A stretch of DNA of 64,000 bases from Alcaligenaceae bacterium (GTDB taxonomy: Bacteria > Pseudomonadota > Gammaproteobacteria > Burkholderiales > Burkholderiaceae_B): positions 23,121-87,120 of the forward strand of contig CANCOC010000003.1 in assembly GCA_947379755.1 (NCBI GenBank), written 5' to 3'. Positions within the stretch are counted from its first letter, which is position 1. Every line of letters starts with the position of its first letter. The position numbers and the translations under genes are program-made. The notes beneath the pieces were generated by a model that saw nothing but the letters and a program-made list of their open reading frames with translations, was not told where the DNA came from and did not search any database. This document shows positions 52,015 to 60,204 of this stretch, in pieces.

Positions 52015-52781
52015 TGATGACTGAGAAATCTTCCCGACCCGGGCAAGTGCTGTTGTCCGTTCGTGACTTGCACGTTGCCTACGGCAAGGCAGAAGTGGTG
52101 CATGGCTTGTCGCTTGATGTCCGCGCGGGTGAGTTTGTAGTGGTGCTCGGTCGCAATGGTGCGGGCAAGAGCACGGTGATGCATGCCATCTCGGGATTAG
52201 TCCCCAAGCGCAGTGGCACGGTCAGCTTTGAGGGTCAAGATCTGACACAGGCGAGTGCCAGACAGATTGTGCAGTCCGGCATTATTCAAGTGCTTGAAGG
52301 CCATCGTGTCTTTCAGACCTTGACCGTTGAGGACAACCTGATGATCGGTACCTATGCAAAGACTCCACGTGGAGACCGCAGCAAGCTCGAGGCGATCTAT
52401 GACTTGTTCCCAGAGCTTGCAGAACGTAAACAACAGATGGCCTCACGTTTGTCAGGTGGTCAGCAGCAGATTCTTGCTGTGGCGCAGGGCGTGATTGGAG
52501 AGCCCAAACTATTGATCTTGGACGAACCTTCAGGCGGGTTGGCTCCCATTGTTGTCGATAGAATTTTGTCCGTCGCGTCTGCGCTCTGCGCCAAGGGCCT
52601 GGCTATTTTGCTGGTTGAGCAGCTTGTTGAAAAAGCACTCAAGCACGCACATTTTGCATTTTTGATGGAAACCGGTCGTGTCGTGGCTGCAGAGTCGTCG
52701 GCGGAGATTGGTCGAGGTGATTTATTACACAGGGTTTTTCTTGGCGGTGGTGAACCGATGACAGAAATGGAGAGTAAATAA
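52014..52781 (+). CDS. LivF-type ABC transporter ATP-binding protein
   Basis: VLGRNGAGKSTVMHAISGL; LSGGQQQILAVAQGVIGEPKLLILDEPSGGLAP. Confidence 0.92.
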   Translation: MMTEKSSRPGQVLLSVRDLHVAYGKAEVVHGLSLDVRAGEFVVVLGRNGAGKSTVMHAISGLVPKRSGTVSFEGQDLTQASARQIVQSGIIQVLEGHRVFQTLTVEDNLMIGTYAKTPRGDRSKLEAIYDLFPELAERKQQMASRLSGGQQQILAVAQGVIGEPKLLILDEPSGGLAPIVVDRILSVASALCAKGLAILLVEQLVEKALKHAHFAFLMETGRVVAAESSAEIGRGDLLHRVFLGGGEPMTEMESK

Positions 52782-53836
52782 TGAGTAGTTCAAAAAGATG
52801 GATCAATCGCCCTGAGGGTTCAAACTGGGGTGATTTTGGTCCGGATGATCAGCGCGGCCGGATTAATTTGCTGACCCCTGAAAAAGTGATGCAGGGCATC
52901 GCCGAAGTCAAAGAGGGCAAGCCGTTTTGTCTGAGCTTGCCGCTTGATTACCCCGGTGGCAACTTGCTCAATCCGCGTCGTCATCCGCCCGTGATTCGTC
53001 CGACCTTGCGCAACGGTCGTCCCAACATGAATTACAAGCTTTTTTCGGATAATAACCAGCATAGCGACGTCGTCAGCGATGATCTGGTCGTGCTGCATCT
53101 GCAGTATTCGACGCAGTGGGACAGTCTGGCCCATGTGGGTTCGCTCTTTGATGCAAACGGTGATGGCATTCCCGAAGCGGTCTATTACAACGGCTATCGC
53201 GCAGGCGAACATATCATCGGTCCGACAGAAGGCAAGGATGCAGGCGTGCCAGAGCCGGGTGACCAGAGAACGACTTCGAACGCCACTGCTCTTGGCATCC
53301 AGAACATGGCTGAAGCCTGCGTGCAGGGTCGTGGGGTGATGGTTGATTTTCATGCACACTTTGGCAATAAAAAAGTGGTCGTGGATTACGACATCATGAT
53401 GCGTGTGCTTGAGCAGGACAAAGTTGAAATTGAAAAAGGCGATATGGTGGCCTTGCATACTGGCTTTGCCCAGATGCTGCTCGACATGAAGAAAAAACCT
53501 GACCTCAGTATCCTGGATAACAGTTGTGCCGCGCTGGATGGTCGCGATTCAAAATTGCTGAATTGGATTACGGACAGCGGTCTGGTTGTGCTCATGGCGG
53601 ATAACTACGCCGTTGAAGCACACCCTGCGACCAAACATGTCGGCTGCTGCGCTACGCTGCCCCTGCATGAGCACTGCCTGTTCAAGCTTGGCATTCATCT
53701 GGGCGAAATGTTTTATCTGACTGAACTGGCTCAATGGTTGCGTAAGAATGGTCGCAATCGTTTTCTACTGACGGCTCCCCCTTTGCGCCTGCCTGGTGCA
53801 GTCGGTTCACCTTCAACCGCCGTTGCAACGGTTTAA
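52781..53836 (+). CDS. Cyclase family protein (isatin hydrolase/kynurenine formamidase-like fold)
   Basis: LQYSTQWDSLAHVGSLFDANGDG corresponds to the metal-binding region of the cyclase family; VDFHAHFGNKKVVVDYDIMMRV. Confidence 0.82.
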   Translation: MSSSKRWINRPEGSNWGDFGPDDQRGRINLLTPEKVMQGIAEVKEGKPFCLSLPLDYPGGNLLNPRRHPPVIRPTLRNGRPNMNYKLFSDNNQHSDVVSDDLVVLHLQYSTQWDSLAHVGSLFDANGDGIPEAVYYNGYRAGEHIIGPTEGKDAGVPEPGDQRTTSNATALGIQNMAEACVQGRGVMVDFHAHFGNKKVVVDYDIMMRVLEQDKVEIEKGDMVALHTGFAQMLLDMKKKPDLSILDNSCAALDGRDSKLLNWITDSGLVVLMADNYAVEAHPATKHVGCCATLPLHEHCLFKLGIHLGEMFYLTELAQWLRKNGRNRFLLTAPPLRLPGAVGSPSTAVATV

Positions 53837-53841
53837 GTGCC

Positions 53842-54612
53842 ATGCGACAGGTCTCTGACAGCAGTGCTGCGCAGAAGGTCTGTCGCATTCTTAAAATTTT
53901 ATCAACACCTCAGCCCTTGCGTCTGACGGATATTGCGCTTGCCTCGGGTGTCAATAAAGCAACCGCATTGCGCCTGCTGGAAGATATGGCAGAGGAAGGC
54001 TTTGTCTGCCGCGACCAAGTCAACAAGCGTTATTCGCTCGGTGATGAGGCCATCACACTTGGTATCGCCATGCATGGCCGTGATCATATCCGTGATCGTG
54101 CAAGGCCAGCCATGTTGCGTCTGGCTGATCTCTGTGGAGACACGGTTTTACTTTCTGTACGCAGTGGTTGTGATGCGGTGTGTATTGATCGTGAGTTTGG
54201 CAGCTATCCGATCCGTGCCAATTACCTCGATCTGGGTATGCGGCGTCCGCTCGGCGTGGGGGCGGGCAGTCTGGCGCTGCTGGCCTGGTTGCCCGACGAG
54301 GAGGTCGATGCAGTGCTTGAACTTAACCGGGTCACGCTCGCTGCACGCTATCCAAGGATCAGTGTCGCGATGCTCAAAGAAGAGGTGGTGCGTTCAAGGG
54401 AACGTGGCTACACCATGTTGCTGGAAGTTGTGGTGGAACAGATGGGCGGGATTGCGGTGGCGGTCATGGGGCGTGATGGACGCCCCGTTGCGGCAGTGAG
54501 TGTCGCTGCGATGACCGATCGCATACTGAACCGGCAGGACATGCTTGTTCCTGCGCTTAAAAAAGTGGCTCAAGAGCTCTCTAATAATTTAATTCCTTTG
54601 GGGAAGACATGA
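53842..54612 (+). CDS. IclR family transcriptional regulator
   Basis: VCRILKILSTPQPLRLTDIALASGVNKATALRLLEDMAEEGFVCRD HTH plus IclR effector domain (GAGSLALLAWLPDEEVDAVL). Confidence 0.92.
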   Translation: MRQVSDSSAAQKVCRILKILSTPQPLRLTDIALASGVNKATALRLLEDMAEEGFVCRDQVNKRYSLGDEAITLGIAMHGRDHIRDRARPAMLRLADLCGDTVLLSVRSGCDAVCIDREFGSYPIRANYLDLGMRRPLGVGAGSLALLAWLPDEEVDAVLELNRVTLAARYPRISVAMLKEEVVRSRERGYTMLLEVVVEQMGGIAVAVMGRDGRPVAAVSVAAMTDRILNRQDMLVPALKKVAQELSNNLIPLGKT

Positions 54613-55964
54613 AAGACGTGATTAGAATTGGTTCAGGTGCTGCATGGTGGGGTGACCGGGTTGAACCCGCTGCTCTCAATGCAGAAAAAGGAGATCTTGA
54701 TTACTTGTGTTTCGAGACAATGGCTGAAGCAACTGTCTCGGCTGCGCAAGTGCGTGCGCGACGTGACCCATCATTTCCTGGCTACGACACATATCTTGAC
54801 GACCGTATGCGTGCGGTGCTGCCGCATTGCATGAAACGCGGCACCAAGATTATCTCTAATCAGGGCTGGATTAATCCGGATGCAGCGGCAAAGCGTGTCG
54901 TGCACTGGTTACAGGAGTTTGGTTTTACAGGCGTAAAAGTCGCGTCTGTGAATGGCAGTCTTATTACTGAACATGTGCTCGAACTAACGGATACGATTCT
55001 TGAAAATGGTTTGCCGACATCAACGCTGACTTCGAACCTGATTTCGGCCGAAGTTTATCAGGGTGCTGAACCGATCGTTGATGCGCTCAAGGCAGGTGCC
55101 CAGATTGTGATCACCGGTCGCGTAGCCGATCCGTCTATTTTTATGGCTCCGATGATGTATGAATTCGAATGGGACCCGCTTGATCATGTCAAACTTGGTC
55201 AGGGCAATGGTCTGGGGCATTTGCTGGAGTGCGGGGCACAAGTCACCGGCGGATACTTCTCCGATCCTGGATTTAAAGACGTGCCTGATCCATGGAATTT
55301 CGGTTTTCCGATTGCTGAAGTGCATCGCGATGGCAGTGCCGTCATCACTAAAGTCGCCGGTACAGGCGGCCAGGTCACACTGCAGACGGTTAAAGAACAA
55401 ATGCTTTATGAGGTGCATGATCCTGCGAATTATCTGACCCCCGATGTGGTGGTCGATTTCACCACGGCACAGATTGAACAGGTTGGGCCTGATCGTGTGC
55501 GCGTCAGCCATATTGGAGGCAAGCCCCGCACGCCGACCCTGAAGGTTTCGATTGGCTGCACCGAAGGGTTTATTGGTGAAGACATGTTTTTCTATGCTGG
55601 TCCCGGGGCACTGCGTCGTGCTGAACTGGCAAAAAAAGTTCTTGAGGAACGCTTCAAAATCGTTAATTTGCAGGCTGAAGAATTCCGCATTGATTATCTC
55701 GGACTCAATGCGATTCATGGAGCGGCTACCCCTGTCGATGCACCTGAGCCCTATGAAATTGCAGTCCGAGTGGCTGCGCGCACCAAGACGCGCGAAGAAG
55801 CTGCCAAGATCGGGCGCGAGGTCGATGGTATGGCCGTTTCGGGTATCGCCCATACGGGCAAGCGTGTCCCGCATCAGGACCGCACCCGTGAAGTCATCGG
55901 CGTGTGGTCTTCCCTCGTGCCACGCGAGCGTGTGACACCGTCTATCAACTATTTTGTGAGCTGA
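54609..55964 (+). CDS. AtuA family protein (acyclic terpene utilisation, DUF1446)
   Basis: VIRIGSGAAWWGDRVEPAALNAEKGDLDYLCFETMAEATVSAAQ; ITGRVADPSIFMAPMMYEFEWDPLDHVKLGQGNGLGHLLECGAQVTGGYFSDPG. Confidence 0.87.
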   Translation: MKDVIRIGSGAAWWGDRVEPAALNAEKGDLDYLCFETMAEATVSAAQVRARRDPSFPGYDTYLDDRMRAVLPHCMKRGTKIISNQGWINPDAAAKRVVHWLQEFGFTGVKVASVNGSLITEHVLELTDTILENGLPTSTLTSNLISAEVYQGAEPIVDALKAGAQIVITGRVADPSIFMAPMMYEFEWDPLDHVKLGQGNGLGHLLECGAQVTGGYFSDPGFKDVPDPWNFGFPIAEVHRDGSAVITKVAGTGGQVTLQTVKEQMLYEVHDPANYLTPDVVVDFTTAQIEQVGPDRVRVSHIGGKPRTPTLKVSIGCTEGFIGEDMFFYAGPGALRRAELAKKVLEERFKIVNLQAEEFRIDYLGLNAIHGAATPVDAPEPYEIAVRVAARTKTREEAAKIGREVDGMAVSGIAHTGKRVPHQDRTREVIGVWSSLVPRERVTPSINYFVS

Positions 55965-55967
55965 CCC

Positions 55968-56330
55968 ATGAAAGTCAAACTTCAACACGTTGCACATGCA
56001 CGCTCTGGTGACAAAGGTGACACCTCGAACATTGCCGTATTTGCCTACACACCGGAACTTTACACGCTGCTGAAAGATCAGCTGACGGCCGAACGCTTCA
56101 AGGCGTTTTATGCCGGGGCGATCAAAGGACCCGTGACCCGGTATGAGGTCGATAACCTGGATGCAATGAATTTTGTTGCTCAGGGTGCGCTCGGTGGTGG
56201 CGTGTCGCGTAGCCTGTGTCTGGACAACTACGGCAAGGCCTTGTCTGCAGCTGTGCTGGGCTTTGAAATTGAAGTGCCAGAGTCATTGCGCTCGCATTTA
56301 CGCGGACAGCATTTACTGAGCGCAAGCTAG
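55968..56330 (+). CDS. AtuA-associated C-terminal domain protein (stand-alone, 120 aa)
   Basis: LQHVAHARSGDKGDTSNIAVFAYTPELY...DNLDAMNFVAQGALGGGVSRSLCLDNYGKALSAAVLGFEIEVP. Confidence 0.82.
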   Translation: MKVKLQHVAHARSGDKGDTSNIAVFAYTPELYTLLKDQLTAERFKAFYAGAIKGPVTRYEVDNLDAMNFVAQGALGGGVSRSLCLDNYGKALSAAVLGFEIEVPESLRSHLRGQHLLSAS

Positions 56331-56338
56331 TCGGTCAC

Positions 56339-57433
56339 TTGAGGCACAATATGAAAAAGCACACGATTCTGATTGCAGGGGCAAGTGGCGTGGTGGGTGC
56401 CGCGGCACTTGAGCATTTTGCTTCACTTCCTGACTGGGAGGTGATCGCGCTCTCACGTCGTCCGGTGGCCTTGCCAGAGGGTGCCCGTCATATCAGTGTG
56501 GATCTGACTGATCTGGCTGCCTGCCATCAGGCGGCTATCAACCTCTCGCACGTGACGCATGTGCTGTTTGCTGCGTTGTATGAATTGCCCGAGCTGGTGG
56601 CAGGATGGCGTGATCCACGCCAGATGGCCGTCAATGAAGCGATGTTGCGCAATTTGCTCGATGCACTTGAACCGCAGGCAAAAGGCTTGCGTCACCTGAC
56701 GTTCATGCAGGGAACCAAGGCGTACGGAGGACATGTCGAGCCCGCACCTGTGCCTGCCAAGGAACGATGGCCACGCCATGCTCACCAGAACTTTTACTGG
56801 TTGCAGGAAGACCTGATGCGCGCCCGGCAAAAACAGGCAGCCTGGACCTTCACAATTCTGCGACCCCAGATTGTCTTTGGATATGCTGTTTCAAGCCCGA
56901 TGAATATTGTTGCCGCGATCGGTGCTTATGCCGCAGTTTTGCGTGAGCAAGGCCAGCCTCTGCATTTCCCAGGGGGGGGGCGTTATATCAATGGTGCAAG
57001 TGACAGCCGGATGATCGCCCAGGCAGCGGAGTTTGCTGCGACCCATGAAATTGCTGCCAATGAAACCTATAACGTTGTCAATGGCGATGCCTTGGTCTGG
57101 CCGGATATCTGGGGTTCGATTGCCGCACGGTTTGGCATGGAGACGGGCGAGCATGTGCCCTTATGCATGACCGAGATGATGCCGGCCTGTGAAGATGTCT
57201 GGCAAGTGATTGTCAAAAAGAATCAGCTTAAATCTTTGACTTTGGAGCAACTGGTTGCCAGTTCGTGGCAATTTACCGATCGTGCGCTGGGGTATGGCGC
57301 GGACCATCCGGCGGATTCGGTCCTGAGTCCGATTAAATTGCGCCAGCATGGTTTCAATACTTGTTATGACACCGAAGACGCATTGCATGACTGGCTGGAG
57401 TTAATGCAAAAAAATCGTCTGTTACCGCGCTAA
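56339..57433 (+). CDS. NAD(P)-dependent SDR, PRISE (progesterone 5-beta-reductase/iridoid synthase)-like
   Basis: ILIAGASGVVGAAALEHF Rossmann motif; MQGTKAYGGH...NFYWLQEDLM resembles the PRISE GTKHY.../NFYYxxED motifs. Confidence 0.78.
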   Translation: MRHNMKKHTILIAGASGVVGAAALEHFASLPDWEVIALSRRPVALPEGARHISVDLTDLAACHQAAINLSHVTHVLFAALYELPELVAGWRDPRQMAVNEAMLRNLLDALEPQAKGLRHLTFMQGTKAYGGHVEPAPVPAKERWPRHAHQNFYWLQEDLMRARQKQAAWTFTILRPQIVFGYAVSSPMNIVAAIGAYAAVLREQGQPLHFPGGGRYINGASDSRMIAQAAEFAATHEIAANETYNVVNGDALVWPDIWGSIAARFGMETGEHVPLCMTEMMPACEDVWQVIVKKNQLKSLTLEQLVASSWQFTDRALGYGADHPADSVLSPIKLRQHGFNTCYDTEDALHDWLELMQKNRLLPR

Positions 57434-57497
57434 ACGGGCAGCACGCGTTCGTTGTATTCCCTGATTTAAATCATTGATCAGTTCAGGATAAATAAAC

Positions 57498-58487
57498 ATG
57501 GCATCACTTAAACAAACGTTGCGTGTGCTGGGTCAGTTCAGCATGGTACTTGCTGGACTGACTGCAGCGTACGCCTCTGCACAGACGACCTTTGCAGATC
57601 GACCCATCCGTATTGTTGTGCCTTATCCGGCGGGTGGTACGACCGACTTGCTGGCGCGCGCAGTCGGACCGCGACTCGGTGAACGAATCGGTCGTACGGT
57701 CGTGATTGAAAACAAACCGGGAGCCGGTGGCGTGATTGGCGCGGCGCAAGTCGCCAAGTCACCAGCTGACGGTCATACGCTGATTTTTGCCAGCATTGCA
57801 AGTCACGGAATCATTCCGGCCTTGCAGGTGCCTCCACCCTATGATCCGATCAAGGATTTTGCGCCAATAACGATGGTTGCAAGCACTCCCAATGTCTTGC
57901 TCGCAAATGTGAATCTGCCTGCGCAAAATGTCAAAGAACTGATTGCTCTGGCTAAAGCAAAGCCCGGCACGATCAATTTTGGTTCGACTAGTCATGGTGG
58001 CTCACCGCACATGAGTGGTGAGCTGTTTAAAACACTGGCTGGCATTGACATCGTCCATGTGCCCTATAAAGGCGGTTCGCCGATGCTGATTGATCTGATG
58101 GGTGGTCAGATTGCAATTGGTTTTGATAACCTACCTTCGTCGATGGCTTACATTCGTGCGGGAAAGGTGCGCGCGCTGGCAGTGACCACCACCAAACGCT
58201 GGCCGGGGGCACCAGAGATTCCAACAATGATCGAGGCAGGTGTGCCTGGTTACGATGTTTCTGCCTGGTTTGGTTTGCTCGCGCCAGCTGGCACGCCGCA
58301 ACCCTTGATCGACGAACTCAGCCGTCATCTGATTGCTGTCTTGCATTCGCCAGAGCTTGAAAAACAGTTCTTTGAACTGGGTGCGCAACCTGTGGGTGAC
58401 ACGCCTGAAGAATTTGCGCGTTTTATCGCAGAAGAGGGCGCCAAGTGGAGCAAGGTTGCACGCACCAACAATATCAAGCTGGAGTAG
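57498..58487 (+). CDS. Tripartite tricarboxylate transporter (Bug) substrate-binding protein
   Basis: IRIVVPYPAGGTTDLLARAVGPRLGERIGRTVVIENKPGAGGVIGAAQVAKSPADGHT. Confidence 0.92.
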   Translation: MASLKQTLRVLGQFSMVLAGLTAAYASAQTTFADRPIRIVVPYPAGGTTDLLARAVGPRLGERIGRTVVIENKPGAGGVIGAAQVAKSPADGHTLIFASIASHGIIPALQVPPPYDPIKDFAPITMVASTPNVLLANVNLPAQNVKELIALAKAKPGTINFGSTSHGGSPHMSGELFKTLAGIDIVHVPYKGGSPMLIDLMGGQIAIGFDNLPSSMAYIRAGKVRALAVTTTKRWPGAPEIPTMIEAGVPGYDVSAWFGLLAPAGTPQPLIDELSRHLIAVLHSPELEKQFFELGAQPVGDTPEEFARFIAEEGAKWSKVARTNNIKLE

Positions 58488-58575
58488 TTCACAGCTTTTG
58501 CACCTCAGATAGTCTGTCCAGGGCGCGCGACATCGGCGCCATTCTCTTTGCATTGTTTTCGCAGGAATATAGAAT

Positions 58576-59718
58576 TTGAAGCACGCTTACATTACCGGGG
58601 TGGGCAATACTGCCTTTGGTCGCCTCGAAGGGCACAGTACGCTCGATCTGATGGCTGCAGCCGCCAGGCAGGCACTCGACTGCGCGCAGCTTAAACGCAC
58701 CGGGATTGACGGCGTGCTGTGCGGCTACTCGACGACCATGCCACATCTGATGCTGTCGACTTTATTCTGTGAACGCTTTTCGCTGCGTCCAGACTATGCG
58801 CACAGTGTGCAGCTAGGCGGCGCAACGGGTGCTGCGATGTTGATGCTGGCACGCGAATTGGTTCAGAGCGGTCGTTGTAAAAATATTCTGGTGGTGGCTG
58901 GCGAAAACCGCCTGAGCGGCCAGACACGTGACAGCTCAATCCAGACGCTGGCGCAGGTAGGACATGCAGATTTTGAAGTGCCAAACGGGGCCTCGGTCCC
59001 AGCATATTACGGCTTGATGGCTTCACGTTATATGCATGAAACGGGTGTGACTAGCCAAGACCTGGCCGAGTTCGCCGTGCTCATGCGCAATAATGCGATC
59101 CGTCACCCGGACGCACACCTCACGACTCCGATCAGCATTGCGGAGGTTCTGGCTTCCAAACCGATTGCTGAGCCACTTCACCTGATGGATTGCTGTCCGA
59201 TTTCAGATGGAGCGATGGCCTTGATTGTCTCCTCCCAGGCGCCAGAGGGCGTTCGGGTCAGAATGGCTGGCGCGGGTCAGGCCCATTTGCACCAGCACCT
59301 GACCGCTATGCATGACGTGATGAATTGTGGTGCTGCGGTGGCTGCTGCCAGTGCGTTCAGGCAAGCGGGGCTGCAGGTGTCGGATATTGACTATCTGGGT
59401 ATTTACGATTCGTTCACCATCACGCTGCTGATGCTGCTCGAAGAAATCGGCTTTGCAAGACGTGGGCAGGCGGCGAACCGTTTGCGTCAGGGAGACTTTG
59501 CACAGCAAGGCGTTTTGCCGCTCAATACCCATGGTGGTTTATTGTCTTTTGGGCACTGCGGTGTGGCAGGCGGGATGGCGCATGCAGTCGAAGCCTGGAG
59601 GCAGTTTGCCCACCAGGCCGGTCCGCGGCAGGTCAAGACTCCGACACATGCCTTTATTCATGCCGATGGTGGTGTGATGTCCTCACATGTCAGCCTGATT
59701 TTGTCGAAGGAGGCTTGA
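58576..59718 (+). CDS. Thiolase-fold protein (SCP2/Ltp2-like), apparent loss of catalytic Cys; TTG start
   Basis: AYITGVGNTAFGRLEG; SVQLGGATGAAML where thiolases have VxxxCxSG; NTHGGLLSFGHCGVAGG. Confidence 0.85.
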   Translation: MKHAYITGVGNTAFGRLEGHSTLDLMAAAARQALDCAQLKRTGIDGVLCGYSTTMPHLMLSTLFCERFSLRPDYAHSVQLGGATGAAMLMLARELVQSGRCKNILVVAGENRLSGQTRDSSIQTLAQVGHADFEVPNGASVPAYYGLMASRYMHETGVTSQDLAEFAVLMRNNAIRHPDAHLTTPISIAEVLASKPIAEPLHLMDCCPISDGAMALIVSSQAPEGVRVRMAGAGQAHLHQHLTAMHDVMNCGAAVAAASAFRQAGLQVSDIDYLGIYDSFTITLLMLLEEIGFARRGQAANRLRQGDFAQQGVLPLNTHGGLLSFGHCGVAGGMAHAVEAWRQFAHQAGPRQVKTPTHAFIHADGGVMSSHVSLILSKEA

Positions 59719-59721
59719 GCC

Positions 59722-60120
59722 ATGACAGTCAAACATATTCCAGCCACGCCTGGATATTCACTTGCTCAACCCTATGTTGACGGTTTGTTGCATTGCCTGA
59801 TTCGTTTTCAGACATGTGGTGCCTGTGGCCGTGCTCAAACGCTGGCTCATGATGCTTGTCAGCATTGCGGTGCTGAGCAATTGAGCTGGTCTGATTCTGC
59901 GGGTCTTGGTACGGTGCACGCAGTGACCGTGGTTGGCCGTGCGCCGTCGGAGGCTTTTCGTCCACTTGCACCCTACACACTGGTGATTGTGACCCTCGAT
60001 GAAGGTGCGCGGGTGATGGGGCACGCATCGCCAGGGATCAAAATTGGTGATCGCGTCGTTGCTGGATTTTTTGATCATCTGGGGCAGACGCTCATCAGAT
60101 TTGAAGTTGCCCCTGACTGA
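59722..60120 (+). CDS. Zn-ribbon OB-fold (DUF35) protein
   Basis: CGACGRAQTLAHDACQHCG zinc ribbon, OB-fold C-terminus; adjacent to the thiolase-like gene. Confidence 0.87.
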   Translation: MTVKHIPATPGYSLAQPYVDGLLHCLIRFQTCGACGRAQTLAHDACQHCGAEQLSWSDSAGLGTVHAVTVVGRAPSEAFRPLAPYTLVIVTLDEGARVMGHASPGIKIGDRVVAGFFDHLGQTLIRFEVAPD

Positions 60121-60204
60121 ACTTGCTATGTCATGCCTCTGAGCCAGTTTGCCCGAGACACGATTTGCGCTGCATTGAACTGAACCCATTGTGATGGAAT
60201 AACC

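Noticed and set aside
55020-55997. 325-aa minus-strand ORF
   Set aside because: Antisense to AtuA; no recognisable motif.
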